Shown: positions 8,637-22,000 of the stretch, one piece after another
Layout of the letters: each line of letters begins with the position of its first letter
How positions within the stretch are numbered: the stretch's first letter is position 1
Source: Treponema_C sp050320395
Lineage (GTDB): Bacteria; Spirochaetota; Spirochaetia; Treponematales; Treponemataceae
NCBI RefSeq assembly: GCF_050320395.1
Contig: NZ_CP144459.1
Span: 2,728,001-2,792,000, forward strand
Direction: 5' to 3'
Length of the DNA stretch: 64,000 bases
The notes under the pieces: model-generated
Told to the model about the DNA's origin: nothing
Seen by the model: the letters and a program-made list of their open reading frames with translations, nothing else
Databases searched by the model: none
Made by a program: the position numbers and the translations under genes

Positions 8637-10775
8637 TTACGGGACTTTGAACTTCTTTACTTCACTCGATAAGCGCGATATATTTTCTTTATTTTTTTGG
8701 CTTATTTCGTTTACACCCTGCATTGCATCTCTTATTTGACCTGCACCTGCAGCCATTTCATTCATGCTTTGGGTAATAATACTTGTCAAGCCGTCCAGTT
8801 TATGCATTTCTTTTGCAACCTTTTCGCCGCCCTCGAGCATTTCGGCAGAACCTTTTTTTACTTCTCCGGTAACCGTGTTTATTTCTTTCATGGCAGTCAA
8901 AACTTCGCGGCTGCCGGTTTCCTGTTCACGCATAGCCTCGGTTAAACGGGTACTCATTGCCTTTACCTGTTCCGACATATTAAAGATAATATTGAATTTT
9001 TCTTCAACCGAGTGCGAAGAATCGGAAAGCATATCTATTTCCGCACTTAAATTTTTAAGCGTTTCGGTAATCGTCTTTCCCTGAGCACTCGACTCTTCGG
9101 CAAGCTTTCTGATTTCGTCGGCAACAACCGCAAACCCCTTACCGGCTTCTCCCGCATGGGCCGCTTCAATTGCCGCATTCATTGCCAAAAGGTTTGTTTG
9201 ACTTGCAATATGCTGAATAACACTCGAAGCTTCAAGCAAACTGCCCGATTCTTCGGCAATTTTTTGCGTAACCGCATTGGAATTGACAATCGTTTCTTTG
9301 CCGTTTTCGGTTGCCGAAACAAGGTCGCGGATAACGAGGTCGGTTTTTTCAAGGGTTTGGGTAATCGAGGTAATATTGGCCGCCATTTCTTCGATAGAAG
9401 CCGAAGAACGGGCGACGCTTTCACTTTGCACTTCAATTCTGCCGTTCAAAGCCTCTATTGTTTTTATAATGTCGCTGATTGTCGCCGCCGTTTCGTCAAC
9501 ACTCGACGCCTGATGCAAAGCTTGTTGTTTTATGCCGTCGATATTTGCGCTGACTTCATGTATGGCGCTCGCCGTTTGCGTCATATTGGCGGCAAGGTCG
9601 TTCCCCGTTTCCTGCATCGTTTCGGCTCCGAAATGAATCGATTTTAAAGACAAGCCCATTTTTTTTATCGTTTGATTAAAATAGTCGGACATATCGGTGA
9701 TTTCATCGTTTCCTACAAGGGGAAGTTCAACGGTCAAATTGCCCTCGGCAACATCTTTGAGCACACCGACGGTTTTGTTCAGCGGTTTTACCAAAAAGAA
9801 GCGCATAAACAGAGAAATGCTTACAATCAAAAGAACGATAAAAACTGCAGCCGTCAAAATATTAATAAGCAAAAGTTTATTAAAGGATTCGAAAATAACC
9901 GCCTTCCGTACTTCCAGTGCTATATAAATTCCCGTATCGGCTATCGGAGCAATAAAGACAAATCCGTGTTCATCTTCGATAATTCTTTGCTTTATCAATT
10001 CGGAATTAAAGTCGAAAATACGCTTACCGATTAAATCTTTGTTTTTATTATTAAAACATAAACCGTTTTCATTTATCAAAGACAAAGAATATTCGCGTAT
10101 ATCGGAAAACTCGATAGCGGAAAAATATTCGGTAAGGGGAGCAAGCCCCAAGTCGACGGTTACCACACCGAGTTTTTTTTGTCCCTTACGCAAAACGGAT
10201 GTTGCCGTAATCATCGGCACGCCGGTTACTTCGTCGTTATATAATTCACTCCATACAACAGCCTTGTTTTCCGCAAAGCCGTCCCGAGTATACCAGTCGA
10301 ATTTTGTGTAGTCGTTTTTTTCATTGCTGTATTCCCAAGTCATGCGGATATCGCTTCCTTCTCTAAACCAATAGGGACCGTAAAAATGTTCTCCGGGAAC
10401 AACAAAGGGCTCAAGCCAATACCCGCCGCCGACAATTTCGTCGTCCGAGCCGATGACGGTTTCGCTTATTTTTGCAGACTGTTCGGGATTTTCAAAGCCG
10501 AAACGGGTTAAAAGGGATGCATAATTTATCGAAGCGGTTTCAATTTTCGAAAAAATATTTCCGTAGACGGCATTCGCTTCCTTTTCGATTCTTGCCGATA
10601 AGCCTATACGCATATCCGAGGTAATAACATGTGCAAATTGCCGAAAAATAATTGAACCGAGCAGCACAAGGGCAAAAACAAATATCGCACACACAACGAA
10701 CGAGGCTTTAAAGGCTAAGCTTATCTTTGCCCCTTTACGCCGGCCGGATTCATTCTTTTTTTCTTCCGTTTTCAT
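8637..10775 (-). CDS. Methyl-accepting chemotaxis protein with dCache-type sensor
   Basis: The 712-residue transmembrane chemoreceptor has a basic N-terminus, TM1 (about residues 22-46), a periplasmic region of about 260 residues with dCache-type motifs (GGYWLEPF, YFSAIEFSDI), TM2 (about 300-330), a HAMP domain, and a long coiled-coil signalling domain. The signalling hairpin tip reads ASQTNLLAMNAAIEAAHAGE, and this region contacts CheA and CheW. An AGGAGG Shine-Dalgarno precedes the ATG. The ligand cannot be predicted; the dCache class often senses amino acids or organic acids. It stands alone between the adk terminator and the DUF4153 gene. Confidence 0.93.
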   Translation of the reverse strand: MKTEEKKNESGRRKGAKISLAFKASFVVCAIFVFALVLLGSIIFRQFAHVITSDMRIGLSARIEKEANAVYGNIFSKIETASINYASLLTRFGFENPEQSAKISETVIGSDDEIVGGGYWLEPFVVPGEHFYGPYWFREGSDIRMTWEYSNEKNDYTKFDWYTRDGFAENKAVVWSELYNDEVTGVPMITATSVLRKGQKKLGVVTVDLGLAPLTEYFSAIEFSDIREYSLSLINENGLCFNNKNKDLIGKRIFDFNSELIKQRIIEDEHGFVFIAPIADTGIYIALEVRKAVIFESFNKLLLINILTAAVFIVLLIVSISLFMRFFLVKPLNKTVGVLKDVAEGNLTVELPLVGNDEITDMSDYFNQTIKKMGLSLKSIHFGAETMQETGNDLAANMTQTASAIHEVSANIDGIKQQALHQASSVDETAATISDIIKTIEALNGRIEVQSESVARSSASIEEMAANITSITQTLEKTDLVIRDLVSATENGKETIVNSNAVTQKIAEESGSLLEASSVIQHIASQTNLLAMNAAIEAAHAGEAGKGFAVVADEIRKLAEESSAQGKTITETLKNLSAEIDMLSDSSHSVEEKFNIIFNMSEQVKAMSTRLTEAMREQETGSREVLTAMKEINTVTGEVKKGSAEMLEGGEKVAKEMHKLDGLTSIITQSMNEMAAGAGQIRDAMQGVNEISQKNKENISRLSSEVKKFKVP

Positions 10776-10888
10776 AGATTAAAACCTCCTGATTGAAGTA
10801 ATCGGGCTTATTCTATGTCATAGGTATAATAAATTCAAGATTTAAAAAAGAGGGCCGCCAAAAGAAAATTCCGCAGTTTTGCAGCTGT

Positions 10889-12505
10889 TTACTTCTTTAT
10901 ATAGGCATTGAACTTGATTTCCGCATAATCGTCTTCACGGTAAAGATAAGAGCGGATATAAAGCTTTAAATCGGCATTTTCAAAGGTAAAGACGGGCTCA
11001 ACCTGCGTTTTTTTATCATCGGGAAAATCCTTTTCCGCCTTTTCTTTGTCCGTATCCGCCTTTACCCGCCCGTATACATCGATTGCGCTTTGTTCACCGG
11101 TGAGCTTGTTCTCAATATATAACAGTTTTCCCTCTTCGGCGATACGGAAATTACGGTTTTTATATGTCATTTCGGAGGGCTTTTTTTCGGATTGCACCGG
11201 ACCCGGCTGTTTTATGTCAAAATCGGCAGCCAATGTAACACCGAGTAAAACGTGGGCATAATCGGTTGTATCTATAATATGATCTACATTTTCAAGCGGT
11301 GAAAAAGAACTCTCATACCCGTGATAAATCCTGATTTTTTGCGGTTCGGGAACCGCTTTTTTTGCGTAAATAAACCGTTCCAATGCGTTCCGATCATTTG
11401 TTAAAGATTTCGGATCGAGCTTTTTATAGGCGCTGTAATTATGGTAACCGATAACGGGGAAAAAGAGCACAAGGGCGGCGGCCGCGATTGCGGCGTTCAA
11501 TTTTATCGTGATTTTTTTGTCTTTAAACACCGCGTATATAAAAAACAGGCATAAAACCGCATTTAAAATGATTTCGTGAATAAAGCTTTCATCCTGTTTG
11601 GTAAAGCCGGGAGAAAGCCAGCTGTCGGTATTGACCGCCCGTACCCGTATCGAAGCCGCGATAAACAGTATGGGCGCAAGGGCGAGGGCAAAGGATACAA
11701 GGCGCGCCCTCTTTTGCACGCCGGTAAAATTCTCCATCATCAAAACACACAAAATAAGGGCTGCATAAATAAGGTAATACCATTCGTCCAAGCCAAGTCG
11801 CTCGCCGCTTGCAGGAAGGATAATAAATTTTGCCAAGTACACAAGACCGAGGGCACAGAGAACGGGAAGCAAAAGCGATAAGATATCGCGGAACATCAGG
11901 GTAAACAGTTTGGAATGCAGGCGCTCGGTTTTTGTTTTGTAGGATATAAATACAATGCTTCCCGTAACCGAAGCCGACGAATTGGCAATTCTGAATATAA
12001 CGCTGTCTACAAAATCCAAGTCCAAATTAAAAATCGCATTGATAAAAAAAACGCTTATAAAAACCGAAGCATACAGGGCGGCAAAAAACAAAAGAGAAAC
12101 CAAAACATGAATAAAGCGCAGCTTAAATTCGGTTATATAATTTTGTTCGGGCGAAAAAAAGAAAACCGCGGCAACCCAGCAGTACAAAATCATAAGCGAG
12201 GAATTTGCAAGGTCGGTCTTTTCGCTGTATGTAAAAAGCCTAAATACGTACAGCGTGCCGATAAAAACCGCAATCAAAATATAGATGATAAGCTTTCGTT
12301 TTTGTCCCGCATTTTTTACAAAGTCCGAAGCGGTAAAAATAATCGAAAAAGCAAACAAAATATTCAAATCGATTGCGCAGGGAATATGCGCATATAAAAG
12401 CTGGGTAAGTCCGAGTAAAGCGATAAGCACAAAGGCACCCGGCGAAGTCCGCGCAGATGTTTTAATATTTAAAGCAAATTCCCGTATCTTTGTTTTTGCG
12501 TTCAT
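10889..12505 (-). CDS. DUF4153-like polytopic membrane protein
   Basis: About twelve hydrophobic segments span roughly residues 20-400 and are followed by a soluble C-terminal region of about 150 residues. The pattern (YCWVAAVFFFSPEQNYITEFKLRF, many Phe-rich helices) resembles DUF4153 inner-membrane proteins, which have no assigned function. The open frame extends upstream to 12682, but those extra 59 residues look non-coding. The ATG at 12505 begins MNAKTKIREF with GAGGAG 12 nt upstream, so it is chosen (538 residues). It is monocistronic. Confidence 0.7.
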   Translation of the reverse strand: MNAKTKIREFALNIKTSARTSPGAFVLIALLGLTQLLYAHIPCAIDLNILFAFSIIFTASDFVKNAGQKRKLIIYILIAVFIGTLYVFRLFTYSEKTDLANSSLMILYCWVAAVFFFSPEQNYITEFKLRFIHVLVSLLFFAALYASVFISVFFINAIFNLDLDFVDSVIFRIANSSASVTGSIVFISYKTKTERLHSKLFTLMFRDILSLLLPVLCALGLVYLAKFIILPASGERLGLDEWYYLIYAALILCVLMMENFTGVQKRARLVSFALALAPILFIAASIRVRAVNTDSWLSPGFTKQDESFIHEIILNAVLCLFFIYAVFKDKKITIKLNAAIAAAALVLFFPVIGYHNYSAYKKLDPKSLTNDRNALERFIYAKKAVPEPQKIRIYHGYESSFSPLENVDHIIDTTDYAHVLLGVTLAADFDIKQPGPVQSEKKPSEMTYKNRNFRIAEEGKLLYIENKLTGEQSAIDVYGRVKADTDKEKAEKDFPDDKKTQVEPVFTFENADLKLYIRSYLYREDDYAEIKFNAYIKK

Positions 12506-12733
12506 AACGGAAAACAACTCCTCTTTACTACCCTCTGTTCTTTTCGATGCGTCAAGCCCGTTTACTCCGTATAGTAATACACTTGGAGGCTTTTGTATAC
12601 ACCGCACCTTATCGGCAAAATAAAATAAGAAATTACTGTTTGCAGGGCAGAATTGCGGGGGCTTTTTTAGAAGGTAAAACACGGGACAGGATTTAATGAA
12701 GCACTGTTTGGATTATTTCGGTATTATGTATAA

Positions 12734-12941
12734 ATGAAAGAAGGTGTTATTATTCATGAAATCAAACAAAGCGATATAAAAAGAATATGATGACAGACCT
12801 ATGGATTTTGCAGATGCAACATTAGTAATCGCAGCAGAAGAAAGAAAAATACGACAAATAATCAGCATAGATTCCGATTTTGATATATACAGGCTCTATA
12901 ATAAAGTTAAAATAGAAAATATATTTACATATAGGTGCTGA
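12734..12941 (+). pseudogene. Decayed PIN-domain (VapC-like) toxin remnant
   Basis: Frame 1 from ATG 12734 reads MKEGVIIHEIKQSDIKRI and stops at 12788-12790. A +1 frame from 12783 continues YDDRPMDFADATLVIAAEE...IISIDSDFDIYR and stops at 12939-12941. Together they match the C-terminal half of PIN RNases of toxin-antitoxin systems: the DRPMDFADA segment and the terminal D-DFxxYR. The N-terminal half and any antitoxin gene are missing and the frame is broken, so it is a remnant. The region on either side (12506-12733 and 12942-13043) has no other gene that I can see. Confidence 0.65.
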
Positions 12942-13043
12942 TACCCGCTTCAACACTGACCAACGGGACTGTACACATGTGCAGGTTAGGCGAATATTGT
13001 AAATCCCTGCGTCTTTACACTGGTTTTTTCGGTAAAAAGCCGA

Positions 13044-13049
13044 TATAAT
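13044..13049 (+). promoter_or_regulatory. TATAAT box 6 nt before the giant gene start
   Basis: A perfect TATAAT lies exactly 6 nt before ATG 13056, as in the better-supported leaderless genes of this window. No good -35 box is at the proper spacing (TTTACA at 13014-13019 is too far), so the promoter is less certain than the others. Confidence 0.45.
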
Positions 13050-13055
13050 ATAGGT

Positions 13056-16000
13056 ATGGTGAAAGGTTTTAAATCACTTTTTACAATTTCAGTTATTCTC
13101 TTGTCGATGACTGCGGGATGGGCTGCAACTAAAACATGGGTTGGCGGTGACTTGACTAAACCGACCGATTGGGATACGCCGGGCAACTGGACACCTGCGG
13201 GAGTTCCGAATGCCGGTGATAACGTCATTATCAATAGCGGCGTGAACCAACCCGTAATAGAGAATCATCTTCCGGGTACAAAAAAAGTAGAGATACATAG
13301 CATTGAAGTAAAGACCGGAGCAACGCTTAAGATAATAGCAAAACAACGCAATATTGAATTTATCGGGACTTCCAACTTTTTGATTAGCGGTCAAATAGTA
13401 CTTGAGCTTAGAGAAGGAACTGTACGCTATGTTAAAATTTCAAATACGGATTTTACCGGTTCTCCTAAAATACTTATTGACAGCCCTTTAACGCCGCTTA
13501 TTAATTCCGCCTATCATACTAAGCTGGAGGCTTCAGGAAACATACACTTTAAACAGGCTTCAACTATAACAGCTGATAATTATGCCAATGACGACAAGCT
13601 TATTATAAACTCGCCCAAAACTACTATTGCCGGATCTTTTACCGTAGACAGCAAACTTGAAATCGGAAACTCCTCCGGCGTCCTGCTTGACATTACCGGC
13701 ACATTCACGGCAAAACGCAGCGTTAACATAACCGATAGCGCAAACACAATAATCAGATCTTCCGTAGAGCAGTCCGATGGAACCCTTCTGGGAGGAACCG
13801 TTAATTTAACGGAAAATTTAACATTGAATAATGCAACATGGACTACAAGTAAGGGTGAGGTAAAGACAAAGGGCGATTTTGAAGTTCCGAATTTTAAGCA
13901 AACCGGAGGAACTTTAAAATTGGAAGGAACCTCAACACAGAATCTTAAAATAGATAAAGCCCATAACTTAACATTCACCGGCAATGTAAACTTGGAAGGA
14001 AATTTAAAAATTTCAGGGAATTTTACCAACAAGGGTACCTTCGATGCAACAACATCGCCCGGATATACGGTAACTCTGACCCATGACGCAAATCACACAA
14101 TTACCGGTACAAATACCGCAGGAAATACAAAATTTCACACGCTAGAACTTATAAATGCAGGCGGTAAAACGCTTACAATAAACGGAAAAATTACGGCAGA
14201 CGACCTTAATATAAGCGGAACACCTTCAAATAAGCTAACAGTTCAAGGAGTCGGGACTTCGTCCGAGATAACCCTTACATCGGACCAAATACCCGACCCC
14301 GTTTCAAAAAAAGGCTATTACTTGAAGGTTAACACGAATATTTCTGTAACGGACGGGCATACCTTTTATATTGCAAACAGCGAATTAGTAGAGCCCAAAT
14401 CGTCAAACTGGAAATCTATGGCCTCCACATGGAAGACTACAACCGGAAGCGATAACTGGAATGTTCCCGCAAACTGGACTCCCGCAGCGGTTCCGGCAGC
14501 CGATTGGCCTGTAATAATTCCCGCAGGCGGCTCCGGAGCTACATATCCCAAACTGAATCCAACCACCCTATTAAACCCCGCAGCGCAAGCTTCTTCCGTT
14601 ACGGTAGAAACGGGGGCAAAACTTGACTTAGGGGCGGAAATTATTCAGGATAGCGGAGCCGGCAGTGCGGTAACGGCTCATATTACCAATAACGGCATTC
14701 TTAAAATGATTGGAACAACGGGAAATTCATCTAATCCCGGACAAAAAGAATGGCTTGAAATTACCTCCAATTATGATAACATAACCCACGGCCCCGGCTC
14801 TACAATAGAATATTACGGTGCCTCACCTGCGAATCCAACTATTTGGGAAGGCCCCTATCAAAATCTAAGAGTGGGCGATGCAAAAACCGGACTTAATACG
14901 GGAAGTTTAGTAGTCAATGGATATTTTACCGTTGACACAACAGGCGGTTTTACCGTTAATGCAGCTTCGCAATCCTATGCGGAACTGGTAACCTTGCATC
15001 AACAGACAACCTTTAATTCCACGGATGGAACCGGAACCGGCACTGTTTTTAATGGCGGTTTAATGACTAATAACCGTTACATCTTTTTTGGCGGAGCCGG
15101 CAGAATACAAACACACGATATTTACGGAGGAAGCGAGGACATCACCCTAAATGCTGGTACGGGTACATGGACTTCATCAGGAGATATCCAAGCAAGAGAT
15201 ATCACTGTAAACGCAGGCACAGGCGCATGGACTTCTTCAGGAGGAACAATCAACGCGCGCGATATTGTCGTGAAAAGAGACTGGACTTCTAACGGATTCG
15301 TCCGGGCGGCAGGAAACATCACTGCCGATAATGCAAGTCATGATAATACGTGGACTGCGGGAGATGTAACGCTTAAAGGAAGCCTTACCGCCGCTCAATT
15401 TAATCAGACAAGCGGTACTTTAACTTTTAACGGAACGGGAACACCTGAACAAGAGCTTAAGTTTACCGGTGCGGGCAATAAAAACATACGCAATCTTACA
15501 GTTGACAACGGCATAACACCGCCCGCTTCCAATGCAAAGGTAAAATTACTTTCTCCTGTTATGATTGCAGGGAATTTTACCAACAAGGGAACCTTTAATG
15601 CTAACAGTAAGGATATTTCTTTGGACGGTTCTTTTACCAACAGCGGAATCTTTAATACCGGTACGGGTAATTCATTGGTCTTTAACAGCACTTTTACCAA
15701 CAACGGAACTTTTAATGCCGATGCCGGCACTATAGTTTTTACCGGCAATGCCTTTACCAACAGCGGGACCTTTATCGCCGGTACAAATAATACGGTAAAT
15801 CTTAGCCCGTCCGGCGATATAGCGATTACGGGCACGGGCATTGCGGGTAATACAAAATTTCACACGCTAAAACTTACAAACGCAGGCGGAAAAACGCTTA
15901 CAATAAACGGAAAAGTTTCCGTAAACGGGAACTTAACCTTGGAAGGTTCGGGCAGCCTCGATGCTCAACTGCTTACGGTTCAAGGCGGCACCAACAGCCC

Positions 16001-19000
16001 CGGTATTCAACTTAATATCGATAAATCGGGCGGAAAATGGCTTAAAGTACACACAAATATACCGATGATTCCCGAAAGCGGCGGTCATACATATACGGTA
16101 ACTGAAAGCAAGGCCGAGGAAATTCCCGGTTTTCCGCTCTCCGGCGGTCATCCTAAAAACTGGATTTTTACCGGCTATGCCGGAACTCTGACTTGGAAGG
16201 GAAATCATTCGAGCAACTGGAATGACTGGCAAAACTGGCGGCCGTATGGAACACCCGGTGTGAACTCGGTTGTAATCATAGAAAAAAAACCGACGACCCC
16301 TCCGCCTACTCATTACTACCCCAAACTTACGGGAAACGTGTCTGCAAAAACGGTTACGGTAAACCCCGGAGCCGAGCTTGATTTAGACGGACACATTATT
16401 CAGGATGGCGAAGCCGGCAGTGCGGTAACAGCTCATATTGCCAATAACGGCATTCTTAAAATGATTGGAACAACAACAGGAAATCCATTTAATCCCGGAC
16501 AAAAAGAATGGCTTGAAATTAATAATTCCGGCCCCAATAATAATATAACCCACGGCTCCGGTTCAACCGTCGAATATTACGGAACTTCAACAGCTAATGT
16601 ATGGGAAGGACCCTATCAAAAACTGAAAATAAGCGGCTCAAGAAACGATTTGCGTGCTGTATCATTAACTGTAGATCAATACCTTATTACCGATCATGAC
16701 GGGGTTACCATAACTACAACCAACGGTCAAACCTATCACGGAAATGTCATTGCCTTTGAAGAGGTGTCGTCATCACCTCCAACCTATACATACTATGATT
16801 TAACCCTTACCAATACCGGAACCGGTACGATAAAGACATCCAGAGGTGTTACAACCGGACATCTTACCGTCAACGGGAAGTGGGAAGCCGGGGATCAAAA
16901 TAATTCGGCAACCGTTGAGGTAAACGGAAATATCACGGTAAGCGGTGATATTGCTTCCGTAGGCAGCAGCATAATGGCAAAAAAAGTTTCAGGTTCCGGA
17001 GGGAATATTACCGTAAACGGGGCAAAGGACTGGAGGTGTTGGGGTAACATAACCGCTGAAGGCGACATGACAATACACAATATGACAGCCACAGGCGGTA
17101 CAATAGCGGTGCATGGAAATATGACGGCACATACGTTTCATCTTGCGGATTACGGCAAATTATACTTTAACGGAAGCAGCCCTCAAAACCTAAACTTCAC
17201 CGATCCTGCCGGCTCGCAAATCCGGGAATTGGAAATCGGCTCAAGCTCAACCCTTAACCTTGGTTCGTCTATCAAAATAACTCATATACTTACAAATAAG
17301 GGAAGGTTTACAGCGGGAAATCATACCGTAACCTTGAGCAAAGCGGACAGGATAGATAACTCGGATCCGAATACCGTTCCCCCAACAAGCATTACCATTA
17401 CCGGAACATCGACTGCGGGTGATACCGAATTTGAAGATTTGATTTGTACCGATTCGTATATAAAAAGGCTTACTATCAATAAGAACATTTCGGTAACCGG
17501 CAGCTTGAAACTTCAAGGGCAGTCGGCTGCCTCACCTTTGACTGTAGCGGGCGGTACGAGTGTAGGGACGGGAAGCCCGCACATTGCACTTACGGCCGCA
17601 AACACGGCAAAGGGGCAATTTCTTAATGTTGAAACCGATATTGCCATTACAGGCGGCCCCCCCGTAAATCCATACACCTACACCGCCGAAAACAGCATAC
17701 CCATCGGTTCCGATAGCGATATACAGGCCGGTAAACCCGACAACTGGATTTTCACGAATTATAGCGGAGATATAAGCTGGGCGGGAACTGTCGACAGCGA
17801 TTGGCACAACAGAAGAAACTGGAATCCTCCGTATGCAATTCCGGGTAAAGATACTGTTGTAACAATTCCTCGAAAACCGTCACCGGCTCCTCCTTCCCAC
17901 GATTATCCAAAACTTACAAAAGCAGGTGAAGCAAAAAGCATTACGATAGATGAAAAAGCAAGTTTGGATTTAGCCGGTTTTGTTATAACAAAAGGTGCCG
18001 GTGCCGATAATTTTACACCCCTTACAAACAACGGCACGCTCAAAATGACCGGAACAACCTATCCGTCTCCTGCTCCGCTTGGAGGTCAAAAAGAATGGCT
18101 TGCAAGTACAAATGTTGCCAATAAAATAACTCACGAAAATAAATCCGCAATCGAATATTACGGCACTTCAGCGGATGTTGTCTGGAAGGGACCGTATAAA
18201 AATCTTATCTTAAACATCCGCCCCGATTTAAACATTCAAAATGAGAATTTGGTCGTAGAGAAAAAATTGACAATCACGGGTTCGCCTGCCCATATAAATA
18301 CCGGAACCGGCACACAAACATATCAAGGCGAAATAGATGCTAAAAAAAGTGCTGTACCTCATTGGAATATCGAATTTACGGCATCTTCTTTAACGATGGA
18401 AAAAGGTACGGACACACTGAATATAAATGCCGAAGATATTAAAGTAAATGCGGGAACATGGACATCGAGTGCGAATATCAATGCCGCGTCTATTACCGCT
18501 TCCGGCAGCTGGACAACCAAAAAAGGCAACATCAACCTTAGGGGCGGTTTAAGTGCCGGTTCCTTTGAACAAGAGAAGGGGACTCTTACTCTCGGCGGAA
18601 GCGGCGACACCCTTAAATATACATTGCCTTCGGGAAAGGCAAAAATAAAAAACCTTATAATAGCTTCTTCGGCAACCGTAAATCTCGGCTCCGATATTAC
18701 CATAACCGAAATGTTTGAAAACAATGGAACATTTAATGCAGTAACCAATACAGTATATCTGAAGCATTCTGAAAGCCCAGTAGTAATAAAAGGTAATGGT
18801 GATAAAAGCAAAACTCAATTCCGTAATCTTGTCTGTACAGGTGCCGGCGGAAAAAGTATAAGGTTTGAAAACAAGATTTCGGTATACGGCGATTTAACCT
18901 TGCAGGGTACCGCCAAAACTAACCTGCTTAACATATCGGGAACAAGTAATAATGCAGAGATCTATGTAAATCAGGATAAGAACACTGGTACCGGAAGTGT

Positions 19001-22000
19001 GTGTAAGTGGCTGGGGGTAGCGGTAAATCTTCCTTTAAAATCTTTGGATACCAATATATACACTTGTACTACTGATGAAAGCGAACCTACAGGTTCTCTT
19101 GATGATATAATAGCCGGAAAACCGGAAAACTGGATTTTCGATAATGTGTATAAACTACGATGGACAGGGGAGGCTAACGATAATGACTGGAATAATCCTA
19201 ATAACTGGCGGCCAAGACCTTCCCATGCCCCAAAAGCTACTCAAGCTGTAACAGTCCGTGAAGTTGCAGGCGATAAGCACCCCATATTAGGCAGCGGAAC
19301 TTATTATGCGGAAAAAGTAGAAGTTGTAGGAACGGCAAGCCTAGACTTAGCCGATAAACTTATATATAAAGATACTGCAAGTCCTCCCGTTACAATGGCA
19401 AAACTCGAAAACAAAGGTACTTTAAAACTGAAAGGCACCGATGATCAAAAACTCTGGTTTGAGCAAACAGTTGAGGAAAATAAAATGACCGTTACTCAAA
19501 GTTCTACGGTTGAATATTATGGAACATCGCCTGCAACAATAAACTTATGGGGCGGGGGCACAGAAGGTTATAAAAACTTGATTTTAAATAATATACTCTC
19601 CTGCACGATACAAAACACCCCCTTAAAAGTAAACGGAGACCTCACCGTTAAGGGCTCCGATGTTACCATAGATAGCGGTACAGCAAGTCAAACCTACGGA
19701 GGAAAGATAGATGCACATGACAGCGGAAATCGTCGTGCCGTTACGCTCAAGGGTTCCGATATTAATGTAAACAATGCAAGCGCTGTTATCACTGCCGAAA
19801 AATTTACCGTGGACGGTAACTTTACTTTTCAGGGTCCGACGATAACCGCAGCGGAACAAACCTATACAAAAACCGTTCACTTTGATAATATCGACTTACA
19901 AGCATCCTCCTTTATTAATTTTGAGAATTCCGTAACTTGTAGCCGAAATCTTACACTGTCGTCCGGTACAGGAACTCTTACGGTAGGAAAGGCGGGCGGT
20001 ACTTCGGTAACTATAAGTGCTGACGAACAAAGCTATGCAGGACCGCTTACACTCAATGTTCCTGTTATATTCAATACGCCGGGTGCTCTTACATTTAAAG
20101 AGAATATATCCGGAACCGGAAGCCTTACCGTCCCCCAAAACGGACCCGTATATATAGCCGGAAATATAGCATTGACCGGGTCCTCTTCCGAATTTAAGCA
20201 AACAGGTTCGGGTACGGTATTGCTTTCCGCCGGTATTCAAACTAAAAACGGGATTGTATTTGCAGGCCCCCTCTATATTAACAATGCTTCGGTTTTTAAT
20301 GCGGGAACGGGCAAAAATGTAACGGCGAAAAACGTCTTTGTTGCCGCCCATGACGGAACGACTAATAAGACGGTTGAATTACAATCTCCGCTTGAAACGG
20401 ATAATTTCGTACTTTTTTCGGGAAACATAAAACTTTCCTCCGGACAAAGTACTCCCGATATTTCGGCAAACAAAGATATCGTTCTTTTCGGGCCTGACTA
20501 TAACGGCGATTATACTCCGCCTTCCGGTGCTGCCGATACAACACTTGTTTCAAACCTTTTTACGTATAATCATACTTCAAGACCCGCCCCTACAATAACA
20601 CTTCCCAATAACTTACCCGATACCGGTAATACCGCAATACAAAAGAATAAGGGAACCTTTGATTTACCGTCTTTAGGAGGTAAAAAGCTTAAAGCAACAA
20701 GAAATTTTTACGCAAACGGTATGAACCTCTGTGCCTCATCACCGTGGACTCTGGAGATTTCCGAACATGACAGCTCTGAAAACGGCTTTACCGAAGCCTA
20801 TAATACAATCGTAAAAAATGCCAAGGCCGAAGGGGGCACCGTTGCGGCGGCGGAAGGCTGCGATTATAAGCTTTCCGGCGATCCTGCAAATACCGCCGAT
20901 ACGAATTCGAACTGGGATTTTGAGCGTCCGACCATTCAACGCGCATACACCGTATGGGACGATGTAATCTTTGTTCAATTTTCCGAACCTATAGAAAACT
21001 CGCGCAATGAAATTTCAGCAGCCGTCTCACGTATCAAGCTGAATGACGGTGCCGATATCAATGTAAGTGTTTGGAAAAATAAAGAATGTACGGATTCTAC
21101 GGAAGGCGCAGGAGATTTGCAGTCCTTTTATCTTAAAGCTTCCGCCCCTTGGAACACGGATGCTACGGGCTCATCACCGGGTGTCGGACAAAGTACCGAC
21201 ATGGGACGTGCCGATATCACACCCGGACATCGCAGCATAAAGCCGAATATAAATATAGCTACGGTTGTTTCCAGTCTATATGAAACTCTGCGCGATAAAA
21301 ATAAAAACCGTATCACCGATTATTCGGGTATAAACCGATTTACCGCAGTTCAAGATAACTGCCCTCCCGTCCTTATCGGTGTGTATACCGGCCAGGAAAT
21401 GCATACGCCCCATAACGGCTCCGGTACCGGCGGTCAGCCTGAATACGATGCGCACAACTTTATAGAATTCCGCTACTCCGAACCCGTTAATATCTATGAA
21501 AATACGACAGACGGCGCAGCGATTGCGCTCTCCGATTCCGCAGTAAATATTCGATCGACAAATACACTGGGAAACATCGGCCCGAACGGAAGCGGTCTGA
21601 AGATTGCCGGTTTTGCCGATATTGCTTCGGGCAGCCTTTCGGCGGCAAGCAGGGACGGCGGGATACCCCATGCCCTGTACCGCAATTTCCCCGCGGCTCA
21701 CGGCAGCGCGGCGGCAGCCCAAACCCATAGAGTCCGCATTTCGATTGCGGGCTTTGCCGACGGCACCAAGACGGTCGGAGCTTATACCGTTCACAACTGG
21801 GTCGGCTATATAGACAATGCCGTAACACCGTCGGGGAATGCCGTACCGCCCGGAAACGATAAATTTGCCGAAAACGGACTCATCCGAAGTGCCGCCGTCT
21901 TTGATCCCGACGGTACGGGGCCGTTACCGGCAAAACCCGTTTTTTCCGTAAAAGGCGAATATGTACCGATTGTAAATACGGCCTTAAACGTTCCCCTCGA

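Noticed and set aside
13056..20000. Repetitive DNA in the giant gene as a possible CRISPR array or satellite
   Set aside because: Repeats are in frame, variable in length and encode protein modules; no short identical repeats with unique spacers.
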